Source: a virus | Virus record (IMG/VR): IMGVR_UViG_3300007512_000126 | Span: 1 to 33,065 of that record | Direction: 5' to 3' (one strand) | DNA length: 33,065 bases | In this document: positions 1 to 9,421 of the stretch, one piece after another | How positions within the stretch are numbered: position 1 is the stretch's first letter | Layout: each line of letters opens with the position of its first letter | Made by a program: the position numbers and the translations under genes | Notes under the pieces: generated by a model | Database searches by the model: none | What the model saw: only the letters and a program-made list of their open reading frames with translations | Told to the model about the DNA's origin: nothing

Positions 1-2
1 CA

Positions 3-3000
3 ACGGTTTATGGCCCTGTTTATGGCTTGGTGGGCTCTAAGTTTTTCTCAGGCGCTGACGTCATTCTTGGTCAATGGTTAACAGTATCAGACTGGGAAGA
101 CGATTCTCAAAGTGAAGACATTAGTGATATGATGATGAAATATTATGGTGAAGCTCCCGGGGTTGAAATCAATTTCCAAGACACGACGGTAATGATGCCC
201 GGCTATTATATTTTTAATGATGATTTTGTCATTAGGAAGATGCTATCTACACTTCCTTCTTTTCAGACGCCCGAAGATCGACCGTCAACAACTTTGGTCA
301 AAGAAGAAGCGCCTCCTTTATATTTCCCTATACACGTGGACAGGCAAGAATTCGATAGATTCGCTGCAGGCGGCGCGTTTGGGTTCGCTGAAGAGCTTGG
401 GCTAGAGTCAGAGCTTATAACCTCTACATGGCTAGAAACAGCAGAAAAAAAACCAAATTTAGCCTTTCACCCAAAAGACGTTGCAAAAAATATGCAACAC
501 ACTCATCAGTATTATGTTGATGAAAATGGCAACGGCTTCACAACGGCCACCATATCACAAGCAAACTATGATTATACTGCTTCTACTCTTCCAGATCTTT
601 CTGGCATCAAGCTGCAGTGGTATAAAACAGACGAATTTCAGCTTAAAATAACACCTAGCAACCAAACTGGAACTTGGAATTTACAAAATGTAATAAAGTT
701 TTCTGACCACAACTATAGGCCAACATGGCCAGATACCATTCAGGGTGTGCCAATTGAACAGGGCTATGGTTGGTATATGCCAGATCAGTATATAGAGCAA
801 AACATAGAGGGAGATTTTCAAAGTGGCTTGAGGCCCTTTAAAAAATATAATGCGATTCGTCACCATGTACATCCAATAGTTAACTGGAGGGTAATGCCAA
901 TTGGAATTAATGTTTATGCGCCGAAACAGGGTACTTCTGGAGGCGATCCGGAAGTTTGGAATCCCAATTACCCGCTTATGTTCCCACCAGACGTAAAGTG
1001 GGTTCATGATCACATAGCTGACGATAAAATGTCGACATTGTATAGTAGAGAAAGTACGGCAAATACTTCTAATTCTTGGCAAAAGCGCGAAATTAAAAAA
1101 GACTCAACATGGAAAGAAAAGCCGGTACCCGGCGGCCTAATGTCCGCCGGCGGCTATGAGGATGTTAATGGCGATGATTTACGCGGCGACGTATATTTGG
1201 AAATGTTAGATTTACACTTAAACACTCAGGCGATAATGGCATTATATGGGCCAGATGGAAAACATAAATTCCCGTTGCACCCGCAAACATCTTTTCTTGG
1301 TGACCTACAGAGCAACCCAGGACAAACGCCATCAAATAAGGTTGGCGTTAGTCTGTTTTTAGAGCCGGTATATGCCAAAAAAGCATCACAAGATTGGGCA
1401 GACTTATTGGAACCGATGACGCCTGAATGGCAGGAGCTTATGAAGCCCTATTTGAAGAAGCACTATGGTGCGTTTCTTGAGGGAACCAAACTTTTTGAAG
1501 AGGGCACTGAATCCATGGAATTGCGCGAAACTGTGCTTTCTTGGGCGGTTGATTTATTTCATTTGCACCTAAAGAAAACACTGACATATACAGATGGGAA
1601 TCAAACACTTGATAACATTCATTTAATTCCCAGCCGAAGACCGCAGTTGGCGCGCGGCAGAACTGCAGGCAGCCTTGAGGGCCTAGACCCGTATTTTTAT
1701 ATTAAAGGAGTGGACTTAGGTTTAGGTGAATATGAAGATCTTCTTTCAACCCCGGGCGACCTAGTTAATGAAGTTGACATACATGGCAAAAAAAGCATGC
1801 TTGGATTTGCATCTCCTTCGTGGGTTTATTCAAGCGGCGCCCCATCTGTTGCTGGCAAGATCGCTCATTGGGATTTGACACACACGATCAAGTGGCCTCC
1901 TGCGGTACAAAAAGAAAATCGTTCAATTGAAGCAAGATATAATTTTCACGATATACAATATGAAAAGTGGATAACTCATAACGCTGGAGAGTGGAGCACC
2001 GCCCTTATACCAAGCATTTGGCTTCACGCGATGATACGAGAGAACAAGGTGGACTTTTTAGGTGTCAACCCGGCAGGAGGCGGCTATGATTCTGATGTAC
2101 TTAAACAGCTTATAAGTGCAGGTAATTATGATCTCACAGCCGGTAAGTGGACATATATTATTCCTGAAAAATATTGGTTACCCGGCGGCAAAAAGTCATT
2201 CACAGGTCTTCAAAATTATTTTGATGCGTGGGCAAAACAGCCAGGCGGCCTAATGGGCGCCCTAGTAAGTGATCGTGCTCTTAGAAAGGGAGAAAATATG
2301 TTATTTTGCAACAAAGATCTTCCAATTTTACAAAAATATGGAATTTCTAGTAATGCAAAATTAAACTTCCCAATGAACATTGACATCAGGTTTAAAGTTG
2401 CCGATCAGCCTGACAACAGAGAGTTTGCCTCCCTTTTGAATGAAAACGAAGTTGTATTTAGGAACTTAATGGGCCATTTGTTTCCGGAAGCTCATGAAAT
2501 TGGCGGCGCGCCTAGTCCTCGCGATCAAACCATTGGTAGTGAAAACGCATTAAATTTTGCAAAGAAGGCCGGTTTGGGATATTATTGGGCACAGGGCCTG
2601 ACCCAGGAACATAACGACATGTCGGTGAACGATACCGCGAACCAGGGCCTTAAGAAGGGGAACAGACTTAATCCTTACGGCACAGATTATGGAGGTCTCC
2701 CCAAGGGCGCCCAACGGTGGAATACAGGGGAGAATCCCGCTTTTTGGAATATTACAAACTTTTTCTACTGTGCTGGTAATTATGGTGCTTATTATTTTGA
2801 TGATTGGAAAACTCCGCCAAACGGCAGCGGTAAGGGCGGGTATCCACCAAAGGTTAATGCTTTACAAATTGACAGCACTGCATACACTCAGGAAGATGTT
2901 TTTGAAGAGTGGGATCAAGAAGACAATTTGTCTAAGTTAGTGAGCTTCATAAGAAGCAAAAAGCGAAGTGTAAAAAACATTTTAGATGGAAAACAGGCAT

Positions 3001-4346
3001 ACTCAGAAGCGATCTTTTTTGAGTTGGAGAAGCATGATCATACAAATGAAGACAGATTCCAGCGATTTTTCTTCGCAATGCCAACAACGAAGGGTTCTGA
3101 TAACAAATTTATACAAGACACTCTAGAATTTGTCGATACGCAGATAGAATATGGAAAGCCATATTTGTATAGGCTTTATGCATATTACATTGTTATAGGA
3201 AATAAATATCAATATTGGGATTATTTAAGCTTTATGACCGCAAAACTAAAAGCTGGGCGCGCCAAACTCGGCCCGGGCGCCACCGCTTTTCTTGGCGATA
3301 ACGCACTTGAAGGTTATGTCGGCACAATACCAGAAGAAGCTGGTTTTTCCCAAGAAAACCAAAACAATCTTTTAATTTACCCATTAGAAAGCGATACAAA
3401 AACCCCTGACACGGAAGTTGTAGGTCAGTGGAAATTAATAAACCAGCCGCAGGTTTTCTTGGTAAAGAAGAGGGTTTGGGAATCAGATCAGATTAGTGTA
3501 CGAGACAAACCTCCAATGCCACCCGATGTAGATCCTTTACCGCTTAAGGACAAAAAAGATAAAATGTTGTACTGGTTGGGGGTATCTCCAGGCGATATGA
3601 TTGCCACTCCTAAACCAATATTGGAAGGGGATGAGAAGAAGTTTAAGGAATATGCGACATCACAAGGTCAAGATAAGGTTCAACTAGATAATGTAAAGCT
3701 TCATTTCAACACTGACGATCCGGTCAGGCGGTTTGATGTTTTTAAATTAGATTTTAAGCCAACAAGCTACAAAGACTTTGCACAGGGGCACATACCCTTA
3801 GAAGACGGCGACAATAATTTCATGGATACCGTTGAACCAAATAAAAAATATTATTATGTTTTTAGAACTATAGACATGCACGATCAGATTTCCAATCCTA
3901 GTCTTGTATATGAGGTGGAAATTGTACTTAATAGCGGCGCCGTATATCCAATAGTTAGAATCGCTGATTTTGAAAAAACTGCAAACAAGAGCAAGGCCAA
4001 GCATATGAAAAAATATGTACATATTGTTCCAACTATGGAAAATAGTATACCATTTGTGCCACCCGATCCGGATCTGGTAAAGTACCCAGAACGCGGCGCG
4101 CCAGAAAAAGCTTTTTCAAAATACCATGATACCGTGGGCTTATTTTCAGGATTCGAAGACAAACCAAAGTTTAAAATTAGATTCACTAGCAAATCGACAG
4201 GTAAAAAATTCGATATTAATTTGAGATTCTTACATGAACATACTCCGGGCCTGAAAGAAAATGGCACTTATGACGAGGGCAAAGTACTCTGTCCGGAGGG
4301 TTATGAATGGAACGACGTATCAGACAAGTGTGAAAAGAAAAAGTAG
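3..4346 (+). CDS. Giant virion structural protein, 5' end outside window
   Basis: The frame is open to the left edge of the window, so the gene begins upstream; a TTG at 27 is only an in-frame leucine codon. At least 1447 residues are present, ending at TAG 4344-4346. I do not recognise a named family. The protein is rich in Trp, Tyr, Pro and Gly, without membrane segments or obvious enzymatic motifs, as in large baseplate or tail-associated proteins. Near 3040-3250 and 3700-3930 two stretches look like fibronectin-III-type beta sandwiches: each has a 'RFDVFKLDF'-like strand and a 'KKYYYVFRTID'-like strand. The extreme C-terminus carries a short Cys pair (CPEGYEW...DKCEKKK). The following genes are also structural, which supports a tail or baseplate role. 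The FN3 assignment is by eye and uncertain. Confidence 0.75.
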   Translation, partial: TVYGPVYGLVGSKFFSGADVILGQWLTVSDWEDDSQSEDISDMMMKYYGEAPGVEINFQDTTVMMPGYYIFNDDFVIRKMLSTLPSFQTPEDRPSTTLVKEEAPPLYFPIHVDRQEFDRFAAGGAFGFAEELGLESELITSTWLETAEKKPNLAFHPKDVAKNMQHTHQYYVDENGNGFTTATISQANYDYTASTLPDLSGIKLQWYKTDEFQLKITPSNQTGTWNLQNVIKFSDHNYRPTWPDTIQGVPIEQGYGWYMPDQYIEQNIEGDFQSGLRPFKKYNAIRHHVHPIVNWRVMPIGINVYAPKQGTSGGDPEVWNPNYPLMFPPDVKWVHDHIADDKMSTLYSRESTANTSNSWQKREIKKDSTWKEKPVPGGLMSAGGYEDVNGDDLRGDVYLEMLDLHLNTQAIMALYGPDGKHKFPLHPQTSFLGDLQSNPGQTPSNKVGVSLFLEPVYAKKASQDWADLLEPMTPEWQELMKPYLKKHYGAFLEGTKLFEEGTESMELRETVLSWAVDLFHLHLKKTLTYTDGNQTLDNIHLIPSRRPQLARGRTAGSLEGLDPYFYIKGVDLGLGEYEDLLSTPGDLVNEVDIHGKKSMLGFASPSWVYSSGAPSVAGKIAHWDLTHTIKWPPAVQKENRSIEARYNFHDIQYEKWITHNAGEWSTALIPSIWLHAMIRENKVDFLGVNPAGGGYDSDVLKQLISAGNYDLTAGKWTYIIPEKYWLPGGKKSFTGLQNYFDAWAKQPGGLMGALVSDRALRKGENMLFCNKDLPILQKYGISSNAKLNFPMNIDIRFKVADQPDNREFASLLNENEVVFRNLMGHLFPEAHEIGGAPSPRDQTIGSENALNFAKKAGLGYYWAQGLTQEHNDMSVNDTANQGLKKGNRLNPYGTDYGGLPKGAQRWNTGENPAFWNITNFFYCAGNYGAYYFDDWKTPPNGSGKGGYPPKVNALQIDSTAYTQEDVFEEWDQEDNLSKLVSFIRSKKRSVKNILDGKQAYSEAIFFELEKHDHTNEDRFQRFFFAMPTTKGSDNKFIQDTLEFVDTQIEYGKPYLYRLYAYYIVIGNKYQYWDYLSFMTAKLKAGRAKLGPGATAFLGDNALEGYVGTIPEEAGFSQENQNNLLIYPLESDTKTPDTEVVGQWKLINQPQVFLVKKRVWESDQISVRDKPPMPPDVDPLPLKDKKDKMLYWLGVSPGDMIATPKPILEGDEKKFKEYATSQGQDKVQLDNVKLHFNTDDPVRRFDVFKLDFKPTSYKDFAQGHIPLEDGDNNFMDTVEPNKKYYYVFRTIDMHDQISNPSLVYEVEIVLNSGAVYPIVRIADFEKTANKSKAKHMKKYVHIVPTMENSIPFVPPDPDLVKYPERGAPEKAFSKYHDTVGLFSGFEDKPKFKIRFTSKSTGKKFDINLRFLHEHTPGLKENGTYDEGKVLCPEGYEWNDVSDKCEKKK

Positions 4347-4390
4347 GCTAAAATAGAAATTTAGTTTTATATAGAATAATTAATTATTAT

Positions 4391-4407
4391 CAACTAATTA
4401 CTAGTTG
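4391..4407 (+). other. Small inverted repeat before the 4423 gene
   Basis: CAACTA and TAGTTG form a perfect 6-bp inverted repeat around a 5-base loop, immediately before the AGAGGAGAG ribosome site. It could make a weak hairpin in the leader; it is short and AT-rich, so chance is possible. Confidence 0.25.
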
Positions 4408-4422
4408 AAGAGGAGAGAAAAC

Positions 4423-5484
4423 ATGGGGTTTTTAGATAACAGTGGCGACATCATTTTAGATGCGGTATTAACCGATGCCGGAAGAAAAAGAATGGCACAG
4501 GGAGATGGCAGTTTTAATATTGCTAAATTTGCTCTAGGCGATGATGAAATTGACTATTCACTTTATAGAAACTCAAATCACCCAAATGGTGCCCACCCAA
4601 GTGGAAGTGCCTATTACGACTTGGAGATAATGCAAACACCTGTTCTGGAAGCCTTTACTAATAACGCCTCTTCAATGAAAAGTAAACTAATGTCTTTCCC
4701 TGTGGGTCAATTGTTGTATCTTCCGATTTTAAAAGTCAACGATGGATATATCAAAGATGTCTATCAGAAGACACCAAATCACAATTGGCCATGGTCAGAC
4801 ACCACTAATCCAGCAAATTTGGCAGGAACATATATGGTTGCTGTTAATAGCGTTACAGCAAAAGCTTTTGAGCATAATACTATCACAGGAGTGATGAATG
4901 GTGCAAACCCTGCAGGTTCAGTTCAGCGAATTTGGATTGATCAGGGCATTGATAATGAGGATAAAGTTAACGGATTAGAACCTGGCCTCGTGGAAACCCA
5001 ATATTTTATTGAAATTGATAATAGGCTGGGTAAGATTGTAGATATGGCAGGTGGCGCCGCGAATCACTTGTTTACAGACGATGATCAAATTGCAACATAC
5101 GCAATAGATTCGAGCATGAGAAACTTTTACATGAACATGACGGGCAACAATAAAGAATGGGATGATCTGTCCGATGGGCCAATTCTCAAAGGAAAGGCGC
5201 GCGGCAGTTCGATTATGTTTAAAATTGCATCACAAAATGAAGTTTTACAAGGAAAACATCTTTTTGAACTTATTGGGCAAAAGTGGACAAGCGCCACATT
5301 CCCAACGGTAATTGGTGCATCGGTTGCATCTGAAATTGCTGCAAATAACCTAACGCAGGTTTCGACAGATGGAAAGTTGTGGTATATTGATTCACCAATT
5401 CGAGTAATCGGCAACTTAACTGGGTATAGATTAGATTTGGTTATAAGGTATGTTTTGTGCGAAACATGCTCGCTAACCGGATAA
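4423..5484 (+). CDS. Conserved virion structural protein (GFLDN N-terminus)
   Basis: 353 aa. The frame opens at TTG 4405, but ATG 4423 is chosen because AGAGGAGAG lies just upstream at proper spacing and would otherwise be coding. The N-terminus MGFLDNSGDIILDAVLT, followed by GRKRMAQGDGSF and FALGDDEIDYSLY, is of a type I associate with structural proteins of marine T4-like phages, but I cannot give it a precise role. The rest is soluble and beta-rich in appearance, with no signal peptide or membrane helix. It lies between the giant structural protein and two paralogous structural genes, with a 76-base upstream gap, so it is probably part of a tail or baseplate operon. Confidence 0.8.
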   Translation: MGFLDNSGDIILDAVLTDAGRKRMAQGDGSFNIAKFALGDDEIDYSLYRNSNHPNGAHPSGSAYYDLEIMQTPVLEAFTNNASSMKSKLMSFPVGQLLYLPILKVNDGYIKDVYQKTPNHNWPWSDTTNPANLAGTYMVAVNSVTAKAFEHNTITGVMNGANPAGSVQRIWIDQGIDNEDKVNGLEPGLVETQYFIEIDNRLGKIVDMAGGAANHLFTDDDQIATYAIDSSMRNFYMNMTGNNKEWDDLSDGPILKGKARGSSIMFKIASQNEVLQGKHLFELIGQKWTSATFPTVIGASVASEIAANNLTQVSTDGKLWYIDSPIRVIGNLTGYRLDLVIRYVLCETCSLTG

Positions 5485-5517
5485 AAACTGAAAATAGAGA
5501 TATAAAGGAGAATTAAC

Positions 5518-7017
5518 ATGCCTGACAAAATTGTAACTTCAGCAACAACTTTTAAGCCTTTTGCTGGAGATGACAAAACAAGCACAAGAACACTACTTCA
5601 CGAGGCGATTCCAATCACCGGAGCGCTCTGCTCAGGAACATATAATGAAGGTGGAACAACAACAGAAACAAACATTAAAAACTATGCACATGGAATGTTC
5701 CAGACAATTTATGATTATCCATATTTAAGCTCTTCTTCAAATCATATTTTTGACATTACATGCGGCTATTCTTCTAATAGCGACTTGTCGGGCTCCGATC
5801 ATGCTCAAAACGCGAAAAAGATAAACATGTACAATGTAATGGCTCAGCAATTAGCTGGTCACGATGTTACAGGTTCAATTCGAGAGTTCGATGAAGATGG
5901 AGATTTAACGGCCGGTACCAAGATACAAGAGTGTTATTTTGTTAGTTTTTCTAGACTTCTTGTTAAAGATGAAATTAAAAAAGGTTCATTCGAAATGAAG
6001 CTGGGAGTTGACGATGAAAGAGGGTTGGTGCCTGCAAGTAATCCGAATTTTAATAAGATAATTAGTATTGTTGACGCATCGGGTTCAAATAGTTATTTCA
6101 CAAATTCTCCCGCGGGAGACTACGGTATTCTATACGCGACATCTTCACATGTAACTGAAGCAAACAATGCGGTTACGCTTCGAACAGACGAAGGAACAGG
6201 AAAATATATTAAGTGTGGCTTGCTGTATTACCAAGCGGGAATTGCTGTGCTCTCGGGGTCTATTTTTGAAGGAGCCATGGCGACAGCAACCCTTACATTC
6301 AGCGGCAAGCCATCTGAAACAAGAATAATAACGCTTACAGACGCTGATGGTACTGTACTAACCTTTGAAGTTGATGATGATGGGAATGGCACTGCTGGTG
6401 ATAATATAGCTTTGGTTCCTGGTGGTAGTAGTGCTGCAGCAATGGCAACTGAATTGGCTGCTGAAGTTAATGGTGAAGCCACTTTAGGCATAACTGCAAC
6501 AGTCCCATCTTCAGGGAAAGTTTTACTTACTATGGATGTACCTGGAGCAGTTGGAAATAAAGCAATTACTACTACATTCAACAATGTAACCGGCGATACC
6601 ACCGCGTTCACTGGAGGCAGTGTCGGTCTGCTTAAATATGATGCATCCATCCAGGGCCCTGCCAGCACAAGCGAAGTTATCAATGCCGCTCTCACTGGCT
6701 CAACCATTGAAACTAATGCCGCCAATCTAAGAAACAGACTTTATAACATTAAGTTTAACAACACGACAGAATTAAACTCAACGCAATATTTCTGTAGAAT
6801 AAACCACAATAGTTTTAATTACAGTGCGAATCCAACATATTTGACAGGAAGTAAAATCAGAGTGAGAGAAGATTTTGATGATCTTCCCATTTCGTACATA
6901 ACCAGCGTTGGTTTATATTCAGCCGACAATGAGCTTATGGCAGTTGCAAAACTCTCAGAACCCCTAAAGAAGGATCCAAGCACAGAACTTACGATTCGTG
7001 TTAGATTAGATTATTAA
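5518..7017 (+). CDS. Virion structural protein with inserted beta domain, paralogue of the 7063 gene
   Basis: 499 aa, ATG with AAAGGAG upstream. The C-terminal 50 residues (ISYITSVGLYSADNELMAVAKL, ending in VRLDY) match the C-terminus of the next gene (FISKIGIYDKDKNLIGVAKL, ending in LKLDI). A segment before it (GLLYYQAGIAVLSGSIF) matches GVVLYSEGLFFLTGSW there, so the two are paralogues. Residues about 256-371 form an Ala/Gly/Thr-rich domain of the type ITLTDADGTVLTFEVDDD ... AAAMATELAAEVN ... GAVGNKAITTTF, a pattern I recognise loosely from beta-sandwich modules in phage virion proteins. Its richer GGT/GCT codon use differs from the flanks and suggests a mobile domain insertion. Exact virion position unknown; tail or baseplate is likely from context. 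Confidence 0.8.
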   Translation: MPDKIVTSATTFKPFAGDDKTSTRTLLHEAIPITGALCSGTYNEGGTTTETNIKNYAHGMFQTIYDYPYLSSSSNHIFDITCGYSSNSDLSGSDHAQNAKKINMYNVMAQQLAGHDVTGSIREFDEDGDLTAGTKIQECYFVSFSRLLVKDEIKKGSFEMKLGVDDERGLVPASNPNFNKIISIVDASGSNSYFTNSPAGDYGILYATSSHVTEANNAVTLRTDEGTGKYIKCGLLYYQAGIAVLSGSIFEGAMATATLTFSGKPSETRIITLTDADGTVLTFEVDDDGNGTAGDNIALVPGGSSAAAMATELAAEVNGEATLGITATVPSSGKVLLTMDVPGAVGNKAITTTFNNVTGDTTAFTGGSVGLLKYDASIQGPASTSEVINAALTGSTIETNAANLRNRLYNIKFNNTTELNSTQYFCRINHNSFNYSANPTYLTGSKIRVREDFDDLPISYITSVGLYSADNELMAVAKLSEPLKKDPSTELTIRVRLDY

Positions 7018-7023
7018 TTTGCA

Positions 7024-7044
7024 AACTATTTATAAACAATAGTT
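7024..7044 (+). promoter_or_regulatory. TATAAACA element inside an inverted repeat
   Basis: AACTATT (7024-7030) and AATAGTT (7038-7044) form a 7-bp inverted repeat whose loop begins TATAAAC. The TATAAACA at 7031-7038 resembles the T4 late promoter core (TATAAATA) and lies 25 bases before the next ATG. It could be a late promoter or a weak hairpin; neither is proven. Confidence 0.25.
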
Positions 7045-7062
7045 ATTTAGGAAAAATCTGAC

Positions 7063-8868
7063 ATGCCCTATTATAAGTTTGAAGAAAATGATGTTTTCCA
7101 TAATCGCATAAAAGCATATCCTAGCTGTGAGTTTATCATACACAGCGGTTCAACTTATTACAACAATAAACATGCTGTTGCAGGAGAATACAATGATCCT
7201 GTAAAACATGTCCCCGCAGGCCATATTAGTTTATATGAAATGAATATCGATAGGTTTGCTGCAGGGCACAATTATAGTGCACCAGTGCCTAAATATACAG
7301 AAGTTACCTTTGCGAGTGATAGTAAAAATGATTATGGTGGCAATTACGTGGCATTTTACCCCGCGGGAAAAATGGGTATCCACCAGCGCATTGTGTTTTG
7401 GTTCAATGATGGAGATGATTCAGCCCCTGATGTAGTGGCAGCAAAATTTGTTGAAGTAGATTTGTCTGCAGCAGGAGACGATACCGCTGAAGAGTTTTCA
7501 GTAAAATTTCAAGCAGTAGTTGCCGCTCAACCTGAGTTTGATGCGACTCTTGAGATCGGTGCAGTTGTTAGAGTGCTTTTGTTGGGCGTTGTGGGGGAAT
7601 CCAACGCAGATCCCGAAACAAACATTTCCTCTGGCGTACTAACAATAGAAACTGTAATAGGAAAAGAGACTTTAATTTATCAATTTATTACAAAGAATGG
7701 GAGCTTCTCTTCTTTTAAAACTATTGACACTAACAAGTTTAATCAAGATTTTGTATATGGTGACATCATAACATCAAGTTACCCTTTGTCCGCGACAATA
7801 TTAAGAGAATATTTTACAGAAGGCTTGCCTGGAAATATAAAAGTAGATCCAAAAGAACTGAACCATCCGCAAGTCGATGCATTAACTAAAGAAATAGTAA
7901 TAGAAGAAGATCCAGATACTGGTATGCCCAAGATAGAAGAAAAGGAAGATGTACCAGAATTAGAAAAGAAACACCTGTGGGCGCTAAAGAACACATTTGA
8001 CTATTATATACCGGTAAGTTATCATTATGCTTTTTCGTCACAATCTCTAGAACATGGCAGATCCGATGGTCAGATTTCTGATGCGCATGCGCCATGGAAC
8101 AAGCTTGAACAAGAGTCTACATTAATAGATATTCCTTCAATTTTCTACGGAACTGCAATCAAAAAAGGGACTGCTGATTTAAGATTTTATTTTACAGGAG
8201 CTTTGATAGGCCAACTTAGAGATGAAAAACAAAATGGAGAGTTAATTCAAGTTGGGCCTCCCGGAAGCGTTGGGAGTGGAAGTGTCGCTGGTGTTGTTCT
8301 GTACAGTGAGGGTTTGTTTTTTCTAACAGGAAGCTGGGATCTTGGCGATGAAGTTACCGACCCCCGCGGCTCCGGAAAATACAAACCAACTGCGACTGAA
8401 CAAAGTTCGGTATACTCTTCTAAGTGGATATATTTTGGAGCAGGTATGTCTAGCAGTGTCGATCTTTGGACTGACGTACATTACACCAGCTTAAATTCTT
8501 TAAACAGCTCTTCTTATAGTTTAGCCTTTTCTGGTACAAACTATATACCTACGGTTACAATGATGGCGCATGCCAAAAAAGGATACTTAAACCATTCTAA
8601 TAACCCAACGTTTATCGAATATAATCAGTCTACAGGCGCATTAACAGGTACATTCAAGTACGAAGAGCCAGATAGTTTAATTATCAAAAACACAATTAGC
8701 AGTTCTTATTGCACAGATTACACTGCTAGCTTTAAAAAACAAACTTTTATTAGTAAAATAGGAATATACGATAAGGATAAAAATCTTATTGGTGTTGCAA
8801 AATTAGCAAACCCGGTTAGAAAATTAGAAACCGACGAATACACCTTTAAACTTAAGTTAGATATATAA
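7063..8868 (+). CDS. Virion structural protein, paralogue of the 5518 gene
   Basis: 601 aa, ATG with TTAGGAAAAA about 10 bases upstream. Its C-terminal half follows the 5518 protein: GVVLYSEGLFFLTGSW near residue 410, and a final block ISKIGIYDKDKNLIGVAKLANP ending in KLKLDI. Instead of the domain inserted late in its paralogue, it carries a different insertion at about residues 105-200 (IVFWFNDGDDSAPDV, FVEVDLSAAGDDTAEEFSVKF, then a VVRVLLLGVVGESNADP strand). This resembles the 'WYN-DG..AP..I.V....GDTA.....A' module seen in phage structural proteins. Residues 265-315 are acidic and Lys-rich (PKIEEKEDVPELEKKH), probably a linker. No membrane segment or signal. The resolvase gene follows after 4 bases. 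Tail or baseplate protein by context; role otherwise unknown. Confidence 0.8.
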   Translation: MPYYKFEENDVFHNRIKAYPSCEFIIHSGSTYYNNKHAVAGEYNDPVKHVPAGHISLYEMNIDRFAAGHNYSAPVPKYTEVTFASDSKNDYGGNYVAFYPAGKMGIHQRIVFWFNDGDDSAPDVVAAKFVEVDLSAAGDDTAEEFSVKFQAVVAAQPEFDATLEIGAVVRVLLLGVVGESNADPETNISSGVLTIETVIGKETLIYQFITKNGSFSSFKTIDTNKFNQDFVYGDIITSSYPLSATILREYFTEGLPGNIKVDPKELNHPQVDALTKEIVIEEDPDTGMPKIEEKEDVPELEKKHLWALKNTFDYYIPVSYHYAFSSQSLEHGRSDGQISDAHAPWNKLEQESTLIDIPSIFYGTAIKKGTADLRFYFTGALIGQLRDEKQNGELIQVGPPGSVGSGSVAGVVLYSEGLFFLTGSWDLGDEVTDPRGSGKYKPTATEQSSVYSSKWIYFGAGMSSSVDLWTDVHYTSLNSLNSSSYSLAFSGTNYIPTVTMMAHAKKGYLNHSNNPTFIEYNQSTGALTGTFKYEEPDSLIIKNTISSSYCTDYTASFKKQTFISKIGIYDKDKNLIGVAKLANPVRKLETDEYTFKLKLDI

Positions 8869-8872
8869 AAAA

Positions 8873-9421
8873 ATGATTTTAGGATTAGATATAAGCACTT
8901 CGATCACTGGAGTATCCATTGTTGATCGAAACAACGAATTAATATACTGTGAGGCATGGAGAACAGACAAGCCCAAATTGGCTTTTTTCGAAAAGCTTGA
9001 CATCATCAAGGACAAAATATGTTATTTAAAATCTCAGTACCCCATTGAAAGTATTTTTGTCGAAGAGCCTCTAGGAATGTTTGCAGCAGGAAGAAGCTCT
9101 GCTCAGGTTATTTCAAAAATTCAAAGATTTAATGGAGTTGTCTGCTGGATGTTAAGGGAAACATTTAATATGGAGCCCAAATATATAAATGCATCAACAG
9201 CAAGAAAAAAATATGGCATAAAAATAAGAAGAGGTCAAAAAGCAAAAGAGATTGTATTACAGTACATTCTTAAAAATGAAAAAAGCTTTAAAATGGAGTA
9301 TAATCGTAATAATAACCCGGCAAAAGGGGTTTATGATAAAGCAGATTCTTTGGTAATTGCTAGGGCTGGTCACTATTTAATCAAAGAAGAAGCAAAAAAA
9401 GGAAATAAATATGAGAATTAA
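8873..9421 (+). CDS. RuvC-like Holliday junction resolvase
   Basis: 182 aa, RNase H-like fold. The acidic residues of the RuvC active site are visible: Asp6 in ILGLDIS, Glu64 (or Glu65) in SIFVEEP, and Asp155 and Asp158 in YDKADSLVIA, with spacing like RuvC (D7, E66, D138, D141). It probably resolves branched recombination and replication intermediates before packaging. T4 uses the unrelated endonuclease VII for this, so the phage has a different resolvase solution. The start at ATG 8873 follows the preceding stop by 4 bases and has no recognisable ribosome site, so translation may depend on the upstream gene. Its last 11 bases overlap the next gene. Confidence 0.85.
   Translation: MILGLDISTSITGVSIVDRNNELIYCEAWRTDKPKLAFFEKLDIIKDKICYLKSQYPIESIFVEEPLGMFAAGRSSAQVISKIQRFNGVVCWMLRETFNMEPKYINASTARKKYGIKIRRGQKAKEIVLQYILKNEKSFKMEYNRNNNPAKGVYDKADSLVIARAGHYLIKEEAKKGNKYEN

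Noticed and set aside
4405-4422. TTG start for the GFLDN protein
   Set aside because: The six extra residues encode the ribosome-binding sequence; ATG 4423 gives the expected N-terminus.
6228-6725. Minus-strand frame of 165 codons
   Set aside because: Ala/Val/Pro composition mirrors the GGT/GCT-rich inserted domain on the + strand; no ribosome site, and it would lie wholly inside a secure gene.
7024-7044. Intrinsic terminator between the paralogous structural genes
   Set aside because: The stem is seven A/T-rich pairs and no T-run follows, so termination is unlikely.
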